DNA of 25,011 bases from Dehalococcoidales bacterium. GTDB lineage: Bacteria > Chloroflexota > Dehalococcoidia > Dehalococcoidales > UBA5760. This document shows, piece after piece, positions 15,982 through 23,420 of this stretch (position 1 is the first letter of the stretch; each line of letters begins with the position of its first letter). Made by a program: the position numbers and the translations under genes. The notes under the pieces are model-generated. The model worked only from the letters and a program-made list of their open reading frames with translations. It had not been told where the DNA came from and did not search any database. Location of the stretch: positions 1 through 25,011 of the forward strand of contig JAQUOC010000008.1 of NCBI GenBank assembly GCA_028717305.1, given 5' to 3'.

Positions 15982-17125
15982 AAAGGTAGCCCCGATGGTA
16001 CTGGCTGTCTTGTTGTTGCCGGCCCTGTTTAGTCCGGGGACAGTACGTGCCGGAGACGGGCTGAGGGTGCTGGACAACTCAGTCCAGGCAGAGTTTCCCT
16101 ACCGGATCAGTTTCAGCCTGTCGGCAGATAGCGACGCCGATATTACCGATATCCGCCTCTGCTACCGGGTTGACCGGACAAACTTCGCCCGTGTCAGCAG
16201 TGAAGCCTACATCGATTTTGTGCCGGCCACCAGCGTCTCTATTGACTGGGCTCTGGAAATGATAAAAATAGGAGGTCTTCCTCCCGGGTCCAATCTGGAA
16301 TACTGGTGGACGATAGAAGACGCCGATGGCGACAGGATAACCACAGCTCCGGCCGGAATAGTGTTTGATGACAACCGTTATCCCTGGCAGAGTCTGACCC
16401 AGGGACAGGTGACCCTGTACTGGTATCAGGGAGACAAAGCCTTTGCCCAAGATTTAATGCTGGCGGCCCAGCAGGCGCTTGTCCACCTCAACGAGTATAC
16501 CGCCACCGAGCTCGAGCGTCCGGTTAAGCTCTACGTTTACGCCGATGCACGGGATCTGCAGGGGTCGATGATCCATTCCCAGGAGTGGACGGGCGGGGTT
16601 GCCTTCACCCGCTACGGGATTATGGCCATCGGGATTGCTCCTGAGAAGCTTGACTGGGGCAGGAAAGCAATCGCCCATGAGCTGACCCACCTGGTCATCC
16701 ACCAGGCTACGCTTAACCCTTACAATACGATACCGACCTGGCTTGACGAGGGCCTGGCAATGAGCAGTGAGGGACCGTTGTCAGCACCCTTCAACTCCTA
16801 TCTGGACAGGGCAATATCAGAGAACAGCCTTATCTCGGTACAGAGTCTGGCATCACCGTTTTCTGCTTATACCGATGCGGCCTCCCTTTCCTATGCCCAG
16901 AGTTACAGGCTGGTCGAGTTTCTTATCGACAGCTACGGCCAGGATAAGATGTTTGACCTGTTAAAGACCTTTCAAGCAGGCAGCACCTACGATGGAGCAC
17001 TGCTAAAAGTATACGGCTTCGATATGGACGGTCTGGACTATCTGTGGCAGGACTGGGTCACTCAGTCAGAGCAGCCGATTGCAGAGAACGGCCTGAATCT
17101 CGAACTGGAAAGCGTCGTTGATTGA
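15974..17125 (+). CDS. Secreted MA-clan metalloprotease-like protein (HExxH)
   Basis: A 383-residue protein with a signal peptide (basic start MIRK, hydrophobic segment 6-20, likely cleaved after VRA near residue 26). A beta-rich N-terminal domain at about 30-130 is followed by a zinc-protease domain: HELTH at 235-239 with Glu236 as catalytic base and Glu259 in WLDEGLA as the probable third ligand. This is the gluzincin pattern of the peptidase_MA-like family. It acts outside the cytoplasm; the substrate is unknown. The ATG overlaps the prfB stop by 8 nt (ATGATTAG), and the next gene, a transglutaminase-like lipoprotein, starts at its stop. The three form a probable transcription unit despite very different roles. 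Confidence 0.82.
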   Translation: MIRKVAPMVLAVLLLPALFSPGTVRAGDGLRVLDNSVQAEFPYRISFSLSADSDADITDIRLCYRVDRTNFARVSSEAYIDFVPATSVSIDWALEMIKIGGLPPGSNLEYWWTIEDADGDRITTAPAGIVFDDNRYPWQSLTQGQVTLYWYQGDKAFAQDLMLAAQQALVHLNEYTATELERPVKLYVYADARDLQGSMIHSQEWTGGVAFTRYGIMAIGIAPEKLDWGRKAIAHELTHLVIHQATLNPYNTIPTWLDEGLAMSSEGPLSAPFNSYLDRAISENSLISVQSLASPFSAYTDAASLSYAQSYRLVEFLIDSYGQDKMFDLLKTFQAGSTYDGALLKVYGFDMDGLDYLWQDWVTQSEQPIAENGLNLELESVVD

Positions 17126-17133
17126 AAGTGAAG

Positions 17134-18027
17134 ATGAAGTCGAGGCCGGTAAGAAAAATCCCTGCGGTTGTCTTGATTTTGGCCGGACTACCGTTTTTGT
17201 TATCATCCTGTGCTCCCGTCATACCGGCAGATGAATACTATCAGCTGCAGGCCGATCTGGATGCGGCAGAGCAGGAAATAGACGAACTAACCGAAGACCT
17301 GGCCCAGCTTGAAGCAGACCACCGGGAGCTACAGGAAAATTATGCTATCCTGAACAACGACTGCCAGAGCTCGCGGGACAGCTACCAGAAGTTACTGGAA
17401 CGGCTGGAGCAGTCGGAGCTGGTCGATATTTCCTGGCCGGAGCTCAAGGAATTTCTCGAGCAGGATGATACCGACAGTCTGGCCTACATTGCGGGCAGAT
17501 TTGATTGCAGCGGCTTTGCCATCACCCTGAGAGATCATGCCGCCAGGGGCAACATCCGCTGCGCCTACGTCGAGATAAGCTTCTCGGTAGACAGCGGGCA
17601 TGCCTTAAACGCCTTTGAAACAACGGATATGGGCCTGGTCTATGTCGATTGCACCGAGGCTGACATGATAGGCTATGTCAAGCTAGATGAGCCTTACGGC
17701 ACAATCAGCCTGGACGGAGTCAAGTCCGAGTTTATCGCCTGCAGCGGAGACCCTGACCAGTTCTGGGGCCCGCTGGACTATAAGACCCATGCCAACCCCT
17801 TTAGTTACAGCTACTATACCGACTACCAGCGACGGGTCGAGTTCCGTGATGCCAGCATCGAGGCCTACAATGAAGCTGTAGATCAATACAATCACGGCAG
17901 CGAGCAGTGGTCGTACGACCGGCTGACATCATGGCGGGACAACATCAATGCTCTGGATGAAGACCTGGGCTCCCATATCCCTCTGGATGCCGGGCAGGTA
18001 AAGAACATCGAGAGTTACTGGAACTAA
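17134..18027 (+). CDS. Lipoprotein with coiled coil and transglutaminase-like domain
   Basis: A 297-residue predicted lipoprotein: N-terminal hydrophobic segment and lipobox LSSC with Cys26. A heptad-rich coiled coil follows at about 33-95, then a transglutaminase-like core with Cys125 in RFDCSGFAI, His156 in SGHALNAF and Asp172 in VYVDCTEAD. The triad spacing fits an active cysteine enzyme, but no substrate can be named. Start choice is uncertain: TTG 17122 overlaps the preceding stop, GTG 17128 and ATG 17134 are in the same frame, and none has a strong ribosome site. I took the ATG, which gives a normal lipoprotein signal. It is likely co-expressed with the upstream metalloprotease. Confidence 0.78.
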   Translation: MKSRPVRKIPAVVLILAGLPFLLSSCAPVIPADEYYQLQADLDAAEQEIDELTEDLAQLEADHRELQENYAILNNDCQSSRDSYQKLLERLEQSELVDISWPELKEFLEQDDTDSLAYIAGRFDCSGFAITLRDHAARGNIRCAYVEISFSVDSGHALNAFETTDMGLVYVDCTEADMIGYVKLDEPYGTISLDGVKSEFIACSGDPDQFWGPLDYKTHANPFSYSYYTDYQRRVEFRDASIEAYNEAVDQYNHGSEQWSYDRLTSWRDNINALDEDLGSHIPLDAGQVKNIESYWN

Positions 18028-18089
18028 AGGGGCCACCCGGAACATAAATGGAGTATCGAGAAAAGAGGAAATGATTTGAGGTTATACCG

Positions 18090-19688
18090 ATGATGAAAAG
18101 AGCCGCCGTCGTCATTGCCTTTTTAGCGCTGGTAAGCCTGTTCATTACCAGCTGCTGGCCGAAAGCACAGCCAACCCCGGTCATACCTGCCCCCGAAGGG
18201 GAGACCCTCACCCTGTACGGCGTCGATCCGTCCACCCTCGACCCGGCAGTCTCCGGCGATACGACATCCCACGAATACATCATTCAGATATACAGCGGCC
18301 TGCTCCGGCTCGGTGATGACCTTGAGCCGGTAGCGGATATTGCCCGGGAATGGCAGATCAGTGAAGACGGAAAAACCTATACCTTCTCCCTCCGGGATGA
18401 TGTCACTTTCCATGACGGCAGGGAGGTAAAGGCCGGGGACTTCAAGTACTCCTGGGAGAGGGCCTGCCACCCCGCTACCAGGTCCCTGACGGCGAGTACC
18501 TACCTGGGTGATATTGTCGGAGTAAGCGAGGTGCTGGCCGGTAAAGCGGAGGAGATCAGCGGCGTTAAGGTTATTGACGACCACACCCTGGAGGTAACCA
18601 TCGATGCACCCAAATCTTACTTCCTGGCCAAGCTGACCTATCCCACCTCCTTCGTAGTTGACCGGAATAACGTATCCTCAGGCGGCGAATGGTGGCGCCG
18701 GCCCAACGGCACCGGTCCCTTCAAGCTTAAGCAGTGGCAGAACAACACCCTGCTTATCCTGGGCAGAAACGAGCTCTACTACGGGAAGCAGGCTCAGGTC
18801 AATCTGGTTGTCTTCCAGCTGTATAGCGGCGTACCGATGCATATGTACGAAAAGGGCGAAATCGACGTCACCGGCGTCTCCATGTACTATATCGATAAGG
18901 TCACCGACGAACGGGGTCCCTTTTATCAGGAACTGACGGTCAACCCCGAGTTGAGCTTTTTCTACCTCGGCTTTAACCTAAATAAGCCTCCCTTCGACGA
19001 TGTGCTCATCCGGCGTGCCTTCACACACGCCGTGGATAAGGAAAAGCTGGCCTCTCTGGTCTACCGGAACATGGTAGAGCCGGCCGGCGGCATCCTGCCA
19101 CCGGGCATACCCGGCTACAACGACAGCCTCAAGGGACTGGAATATGATATCGAGCTGGCCCGGGAACTGATTGCCCAGTCCCGGTACGGTGATGCCGCCA
19201 ACCTGCCGCCGATCACCATTACCACATCCGGGGAGGGGGGAGGAATATCCAGCGACCTGGAGGCGATTATCTATCAGTGGCAGCAGAACCTGGGTGTAGA
19301 GGTAGAGGTAAGGCAGCTGGAATCGAAAAGGTTCCTCTATCATATCAACGAAGAGGCGGACGAGATGTTCTTCTACGGCTGGATAGCCGACTATCCTCAT
19401 CCACAGGATTTTCTCGATGTCCTGTTCCATACCGGAGCTGAGAACAACAACGGCGGGTACAGCAACCCCGAAGTGGATGCCCTGCTTGATATGGCCAACA
19501 TCGAGATGGATGATGAGTTAAGTATTACACTGTACCGGCAGGCGGAGCAGGAGCTGGTCAACGACGCCGCCTGTCTGCCCCTGTGGTTCGGAAGAAACTA
19601 CATTCTGGTCAAGCCTTATGTCGAGGGATATCAGCTCAACCCGATGGGCCTGCCTTCACTAAGCAACGTCTCCGTTGAGCCTCATTGA
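18090..19688 (+). CDS. Oligopeptide/dipeptide-type ABC transporter substrate-binding lipoprotein
   Basis: A 532-residue extracytoplasmic solute-binding protein of family 5 (OppA/DppA type), which captures peptides or related ligands for an ABC importer. It has a lipoprotein signal with lipobox ITSC (Cys22). The family pattern is clear: LDPAVSGDTTSHEYIIQIYSG near the N-terminus, VADIAREWQISEDGKTYTF, LRDDVTFHDGREVKAGDF, the WWRRPNGTGPFKL segment and FDDVLIRRAFTHAVDKEK. Length is normal. No permease or ATPase genes are in the window, so it is an orphan here or serves a distant transporter. GAGG about 9 bases before the ATG is a probable ribosome site. Two adjacent ATGs (18090, 18093) are possible starts. 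Confidence 0.9.
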   Translation: MMKRAAVVIAFLALVSLFITSCWPKAQPTPVIPAPEGETLTLYGVDPSTLDPAVSGDTTSHEYIIQIYSGLLRLGDDLEPVADIAREWQISEDGKTYTFSLRDDVTFHDGREVKAGDFKYSWERACHPATRSLTASTYLGDIVGVSEVLAGKAEEISGVKVIDDHTLEVTIDAPKSYFLAKLTYPTSFVVDRNNVSSGGEWWRRPNGTGPFKLKQWQNNTLLILGRNELYYGKQAQVNLVVFQLYSGVPMHMYEKGEIDVTGVSMYYIDKVTDERGPFYQELTVNPELSFFYLGFNLNKPPFDDVLIRRAFTHAVDKEKLASLVYRNMVEPAGGILPPGIPGYNDSLKGLEYDIELARELIAQSRYGDAANLPPITITTSGEGGGISSDLEAIIYQWQQNLGVEVEVRQLESKRFLYHINEEADEMFFYGWIADYPHPQDFLDVLFHTGAENNNGGYSNPEVDALLDMANIEMDDELSITLYRQAEQELVNDAACLPLWFGRNYILVKPYVEGYQLNPMGLPSLSNVSVEPH

Positions 19689-19709
19689 CTTCCCGTACCA
19701 TAGTCACAG

Positions 19710-19797
19710 TGGCGGAGGGGGTGGGATTCGAACCCACGGTCGCTTGCGCGACAACGGTTTTCAAGACCGTCACCATAGACCACTCGGACACCCCTCC
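19710..19797 (-). tRNA. tRNA-Ser (anticodon UGA)
   Basis: An 88-nt serine tRNA on the minus strand. The 7-bp acceptor stem pairs GGAGGGG (19797-19791) with CCCCTCC (19720-19714). The anticodon TGA is at 19763-19761 in the loop CTTGAAAA. A long class-II variable arm contains TCGCGCAAGCGA, the T arm has GGTTCGAATCC, and a genome-encoded CCA lies at 19712-19710. All elements are intact. It reads UCA and related serine codons. Confidence 0.98.
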
Positions 19798-19935
19798 CTT
19801 ATCACACTCAGCAGCGAGACGGTTTTCACCCAAATCTTGAAATTCAACCAGCGACAACGACGGAAATAAGGTCTCTTGTCGCAAGATTTCTGCCGGGCTT
19901 TGCAGTCAAGGGTAAAGCCACGGCAACCACTGTCT

Positions 19936-19941
19936 ATTATA
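19936..19941 (-). promoter_or_regulatory. Possible -10 box for tRNA-Ser
   Basis: A perfect TATAAT on the minus strand, about 138 bp upstream of the tRNA. The best -35 at 17 bp (TAGCAA) is poor. It is the only good box between the tRNA and the divergent small gene, and it would give a long leader removed by processing. Confidence 0.3.
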
Positions 19942-20022
19942 CCGATAAGCTCAATAAATTGCTATGCCTGGATCGCTTCACATTTTCTGATCTATAACAC
20001 AAAATATTTACATACTACCCGC

Positions 20023-20052
20023 TTGACATACAAGAAATACTTGTAATACGAT
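20023..20052 (+). promoter_or_regulatory. Promoter with internal palindromic operator for the RHH gene
   Basis: TTGACA (20023-20028) and TACGAT (20047-20052) are 18 bp apart. Between and partly over the boxes lies a perfect inverted repeat TACAAG-N5-CTTGTA (20029-20045). The likely start, about 20059, is the A of the ATG, and there is no ribosome site. The position of the palindrome suggests repression by a dimeric regulator, most simply the encoded protein. Confidence 0.6.
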
Positions 20053-20058
20053 GTAGCC

Positions 20059-20334
20059 ATGAAAGAAAGTAAGAGCAAGCCCAACATATCAATAAGGATC
20101 GACCCCGAAGTATTGCACCAGGCGAAGGTAGAAGCTATTAAAGCCAAGAAGACGTTAGGTCAGTGGCTGGAAGAAGCTATCGAGGAAAAGGCAGGAAAAG
20201 AAAAGGGGAGCATAGCCGGAGAAAAGAGCGAGGTCGCTACGGAAAATAAAGAGATGCTAACCCCAAAAGAGGGTACCAAGATAGATACATCAACGCCCCC
20301 ATCGGTTATATCTCTGATTAAGCAGAGGAGATAA
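20059..20334 (+). CDS. Small ribbon-helix-helix-like DNA-binding protein
   Basis: A 91-residue protein. Residues 9-47 fit a ribbon-helix-helix fold: a short beta strand (NISIRI), a helix (DPEVLHQAKVEAIKAKK) and a second helix (TLGQWLEEAIEEK). The rest is a charged, low-complexity tail rich in Lys, Glu and Thr, ending in SVISLIKQRR. Such proteins act as dimeric repressors, often autoregulated, including antitoxins and partition accessory proteins. No toxin or partition gene is adjacent, so the role is open. The A-rich coding sequence differs from the neighbours, and the gene sits between tRNA-Ser and a partial copy of that tRNA, hinting at acquisition. The ATG is set by the promoter immediately upstream. 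Confidence 0.68.
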   Translation: MKESKSKPNISIRIDPEVLHQAKVEAIKAKKTLGQWLEEAIEEKAGKEKGSIAGEKSEVATENKEMLTPKEGTKIDTSTPPSVISLIKQRR

Positions 20335-20350
20335 CAGTAATTCTGGCATC

Positions 20351-20372
20351 TTCAAAACCGTCACCATAAGAC
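20351..20372 (-). repeat. Partial tRNA-Ser duplicate (direct repeat of 19760-19780)
   Basis: Bases 20351-20372 repeat the anticodon-loop and anticodon-arm to D-loop part of the intact tRNA-Ser: TTCAA, one mismatch, a 12-base identity ACCGTCACCATA, one inserted A, then GAC. Both copies have the same orientation, about 590 bp apart. No other tRNA arms are found around it, so it is a fragment and not a gene. Confidence 0.6.
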
Positions 20373-20555
20373 ACCGTCAAATCGATTAGCTGCCACTTTA
20401 TGAAAAAAAACGAGCCAGGCTTAAAATCGGCGGCACTTGTCATGCCGCTATCATGATGATAGAATCTCGCGTAAGAGCATAACCGTAACCGGTCGGATGG
20501 GCTCATTTCATGAGGCGGCAGACGACAATCACCAGACAATACCGTGCGGAAAACA

Positions 20556-22097
20556 ATGAATAAGCCGGAGAATATTAATCCTGCACTGGAGAAAGCGGCC
20601 CGGGAGTGGCGGGATGTTTTCGACGCCATGACCGACTTCGTCTGGATAGCGGACCTGGATTATCGGGTCTTGAGAGCCAACCGAGCTATTGCTGATTTTT
20701 TGAAAATGCATCCCCGGGACATCATCGGCAGGCATTGCTATGAGTTGCTGCATGACAGTAACGGGCCGTCATCTGTATGCCCTCACCGGAGGGCCATTGC
20801 GTCCCGGGAACCCTGCAGCGATGAGTTGTACGAGCCCGCCCTTGGCAACTATCTGGAAATAACCGTCTCACCTCTCATCGATGATAACGGCATCATGATC
20901 GGCACGGTCCACTTAGCCCGCGACGTGACCGGACGAAAAACCGCCGAAGCAGCACACAAGACCTCGGAGGAGAAGCTAAGGCTGATCTTTCAATCGGCAA
21001 GCGAGGGAATTGCCTGCTCCGACCTGAACGGTAATATCAGCGAGGCAAACGATCCTGCTCTCCGTCTGTTCGGTTATGGCAGCAAGGAAGAGATCATCGG
21101 GCACAACTTCTTCGAGTTTATTATTCCGGAAGACATCGAGCGGGCCGGAAAAAACATCGAGATGACGTTAACCCTCGGCCGAGCCACCGGTGTCGAGTAT
21201 ACCTTCTTGAAAAAGGATGGGGCCAGATTTCCCGGCGAGTTGAACGCCAGCGTGCTCAATGATGCCAGCGGGAAGCCGGCCGGATTTGTCGCCGTTTTCA
21301 GCGATATCACCGAACGTAAACAGCATGAAATCGCACTGGTTGAATCATACCGTCATGAGCTGGCAACAAGGAGAGAGCTGGAGGAGGAAAGACGAAGGAG
21401 AATCAGATTTACTCACTGGCTGGTCCATGAGCTCAAGACCCCGCTCACTCCCATGGTGGCGTCCAGCGAGATGCTGACCAGAACAGTTACCGGGCCGGGA
21501 CTGCTGCGGCTATCCCGGAACATCTATAACGGTACCATGTCTCTGGAGAAGAGAGTTAACGAACTGCTCGACCTGGCCAGAATCGAGATAGGGGAAATGA
21601 AGCTGAATCCTCAGCCGGTAGACATCATCAATCTCATCCGTGAGACGGTAGAGCGGATGAGTCAAATGAAGAATGAGCGCCGGCAATCGATAAGCTGTCG
21701 CCTGCCGGGAAGCCTGCCTCAAATTAACGCCGACCCGCACCGGCTGGAGCAGGTCCTGATGAACCTGATCGGTAACGCGTTTAAACATACACCGCCGGAG
21801 TCTACGGTCACCGTCAGCGCCAGACAGGAAAAGGATGATCTGGTAATTGAGGTTCAAGACAACGGACCGGGCATCAGCAAGACAGCACAGAAGCGCCTCT
21901 TTGACCCTTACTTTCACTCCAGGGCGGCTTCGGATATTGAGGAAGGCCTGGGACTGGGACTGCCTATCGCCAGACACATCGTTGATCTTCACGGCGGGCG
22001 AATCTGGGTCAAAAGCAAAACGGGCCAGGGCAGCACATTCGGCTTTTCCCTGCCCCTGTTAACCGAAACAGCCCCTGAAGAGAGACGGCAGCAGTAA
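20556..22097 (+). CDS. Soluble PAS-PAS sensor histidine kinase
   Basis: A 513-residue sensor kinase with no membrane segment. Two PAS domains lie at about 15-130 and 138-255. The first carries a cysteine/histidine-rich stretch (HCYELLHD..., CPHRRAIA) that could bind a cofactor or metal. A short coiled linker leads to the phospho-acceptor domain with His291 in VHELKTPLTP. The HATPase domain has the N box (NLIGNAFKHTP), G1 (VQDNGPGIS) and G2 (GLGLGLPIARHIV). ATG 20556 has GGA five bases upstream; an in-frame GTG at 20544 is an alternative. It overlaps the response regulator gene (TAATG), so the two form a cognate pair. The input signal is unknown. Confidence 0.93.
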   Translation: MNKPENINPALEKAAREWRDVFDAMTDFVWIADLDYRVLRANRAIADFLKMHPRDIIGRHCYELLHDSNGPSSVCPHRRAIASREPCSDELYEPALGNYLEITVSPLIDDNGIMIGTVHLARDVTGRKTAEAAHKTSEEKLRLIFQSASEGIACSDLNGNISEANDPALRLFGYGSKEEIIGHNFFEFIIPEDIERAGKNIEMTLTLGRATGVEYTFLKKDGARFPGELNASVLNDASGKPAGFVAVFSDITERKQHEIALVESYRHELATRRELEEERRRRIRFTHWLVHELKTPLTPMVASSEMLTRTVTGPGLLRLSRNIYNGTMSLEKRVNELLDLARIEIGEMKLNPQPVDIINLIRETVERMSQMKNERRQSISCRLPGSLPQINADPHRLEQVLMNLIGNAFKHTPPESTVTVSARQEKDDLVIEVQDNGPGISKTAQKRLFDPYFHSRAASDIEEGLGLGLPIARHIVDLHGGRIWVKSKTGQGSTFGFSLPLLTETAPEERRQQ

Positions 22098-22786
22098 TGA
22101 AACCAAACAGCATTCTCATCGTTGAAGATAACCCCGACATCGTTGAGACGATTTCCATCGCCATCGAGATGCGGTGGCCTGACACCAGGATACTCGCTTC
22201 ATCCCGGGGCGAGCAGGGCCTCGAGATGACCGAGACGGAGTCGCCCGACGTCGTTATTCTGGACCTGGGTCTGCCTGATATCAGCGGCTTTGAAGTGTTG
22301 AAGAGTATCCGCCTTTTCTCGGATGTTCCGGTCCTTATTCTGACGGCGAAAGCGGATGAAGCCGATATCGTCAAGGGCCTGGAATGGGGCGCCGATGACT
22401 ATATGGTAAAGCCGTTCAAACAGCTCGAGCTGCTGGCGAGGATTAAGGGAATAGTACGACGGCACAGACCTCTGCTTAAGGAGGCGATAACCTGCGGTCA
22501 ACTATATCTCCAGATCAGTCCACCACTGGTCACCCTGGGCTCAAAGAAAATAAAGGTATCCCGCACGGAGGCACTGATTCTGGAACAACTGATGAGGAAC
22601 CCGGGCAACGTCGTCAGCTACGAGAGCATTTCCCGGGCCATGTGGGGGGACGACTTCCCTGAGGCCGCCCAGAGCGTTAAGGTCCACATCCGCCACCTTC
22701 GGGAAAAACTGGAGTGTGATCCCGGTAATCCCCGGATGATTATCACCAGCCCCGGAGCGGGCTACTCGCTGGCCAAACCTTCCTAG
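22097..22786 (+). CDS. OmpR/PhoB-family response regulator
   Basis: A 229-residue transcription factor. The receiver domain (about 5-120) has the acidic pair Glu10-Asp11, phospho-acceptor Asp56 in VVILDLGLPDISG, Thr83 in ILTAKA and Lys105 in DDYMVKPF. The C-terminal winged helix (about 135-226) has VSRTEALILEQLMRNPGNVV and the recognition region SVKVHIRHLREKLE. The start overlaps the kinase stop by one base, and the pair is certainly co-expressed. Family members bind tandem direct repeats about 11 bp apart. Just such an array of TTAACC lies 135 bp downstream of its stop, making that a plausible target. Confidence 0.95.
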   Translation: MKPNSILIVEDNPDIVETISIAIEMRWPDTRILASSRGEQGLEMTETESPDVVILDLGLPDISGFEVLKSIRLFSDVPVLILTAKADEADIVKGLEWGADDYMVKPFKQLELLARIKGIVRRHRPLLKEAITCGQLYLQISPPLVTLGSKKIKVSRTEALILEQLMRNPGNVVSYESISRAMWGDDFPEAAQSVKVHIRHLREKLECDPGNPRMIITSPGAGYSLAKPS

Positions 22787-22919
22787 TCCGAGTTGCCTGT
22801 TCCCTATAGATATCATCAGGCATGGCTTACCTCCTTTCTGAAGCCGCCGCCACCCACAACAGATATACCGGCAAAACCCCGCCGCTGAAACGCTTCCCAT
22901 CAGGAAGAACCATCCCAAT

Positions 22920-22990
22920 CTTAACCAAACCTTAACCGGAAGGTTAATTTTCTTAACCGCCGGAGCTTCTCCGTTAACCGGGGCTTAACC
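22920..22990 (+). promoter_or_regulatory. Tandem TTAACC operator array (PhoP-box-like)
   Basis: TTAACC occurs at 22921, 22932, 22953, 22974 and 22985, i.e. steps of 11, 21, 21 and 11 bp. An inverted GGTTAA (22942) fills one of the two skipped slots. All copies fall on one face of the helix. TTAACC-N5-TTAACC closely resembles the Bacillus subtilis PhoP box (TTAACA-like hexamers every 11 bp) and the general OmpR-family direct-repeat layout. The array spans about -92 to -22 relative to a start predicted from TAGACT at 23000-23005, the usual place for activator binding. The likely binder is the response regulator encoded immediately upstream. Confidence 0.65.
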
Positions 22991-22999
22991 CCGATCCGG

Positions 23000-23005
23000 T
23001 AGACT
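23000..23005 (+). promoter_or_regulatory. -10 box for the receiver-signal peptidase operon
   Basis: TAGACT lies 10 bp after the last TTAACC repeat and 8 bp before the GTG start at 23013. There is no consensus -35; the -35 position is occupied by the repeats, as in activator-dependent promoters. Confidence 0.4.
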
Positions 23006-23012
23006 GATAGAT

Positions 23013-23420
23013 GTGAGTCGCATAACAGTAGCCGTCTACAGCCCTGAACCTATCGCCGAGATGGTCAGGAATTCTCTCAATGGTATTGAAACCAACATAG
23101 TTTCAATACCACCGGGTGTATTTGCCCGGCGAGACTTCTCCTCACTGGACCGGATGTTGGATGCAGACCTGATCATCATGGCAGCCGCCGCACCGGATGC
23201 GGATCGGGTCTGTAAGCATTTGAAAGGATTCTGGCACGTACCTCTGATCATACTGTTTGACGAGAATACCGTCGACTGGCAGCAGCTATGCTGGTCCGGT
23301 GCTTCGGCATATATCCCCCTCTCTAGTGGCAAGCGGGAGTTCGACTCGCGCATTAACATCGTTGTCAAGAACATGATGACCAGGCTGCTGGTACCCTCAA
23401 GAGAGGAGGCACCCTTATGA
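23013..23420 (+). CDS. Degenerate receiver-like protein
   Basis: A 135-residue protein with the alternating beta-alpha layout of a CheY-like receiver: beta strands ITVAVYS, ADLIIMAA, VPLIILFD and ASAYIPL. The phosphorylation chemistry is missing. The strand-3 aspartate position is alanine (LIIMAAAAPD), the N-terminal acidic pair is absent (YSPEP), and the conserved lysine after strand 5 is lost (AYIPLSS). It therefore probably signals without phosphate or works by protein contact. The start is a GTG with no ribosome site, immediately after the predicted promoter. The signal peptidase gene overlaps its stop by 4 nt (ATGA), so the two are translationally coupled. Its partner could be the adjacent kinase or regulator. 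Family assignment is by fold pattern only. Confidence 0.66.
   Translation: MSRITVAVYSPEPIAEMVRNSLNGIETNIVSIPPGVFARRDFSSLDRMLDADLIIMAAAAPDADRVCKHLKGFWHVPLIILFDENTVDWQQLCWSGASAYIPLSSGKREFDSRINIVVKNMMTRLLVPSREEAPL

Noticed and set aside
20318..20629. A 103-residue minus-strand open frame covering the tRNA fragment
   Set aside because: It overlaps the kinase start and has no ribosome site or recognisable domain; the composition looks like non-coding sequence.
22820..22840. Match of ACCTCCTTTCT to the 3' end of 16S rRNA
   Set aside because: Only about 11 bases match, with no flanking rRNA sequence; it is better read as a Shine-Dalgarno on the other strand.
22541..22918. A 125-residue minus-strand open frame antisense to the response regulator
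   Set aside because: It is mostly the shadow of the winged-helix coding region, with no domain pattern; only the short frame with a perfect ribosome site seemed worth noting.
22920..22990. A CRISPR array
   Set aside because: The repeats are 6-7 bp with 4-15 bp gaps, far too short for CRISPR; helical spacing points to transcription-factor sites.
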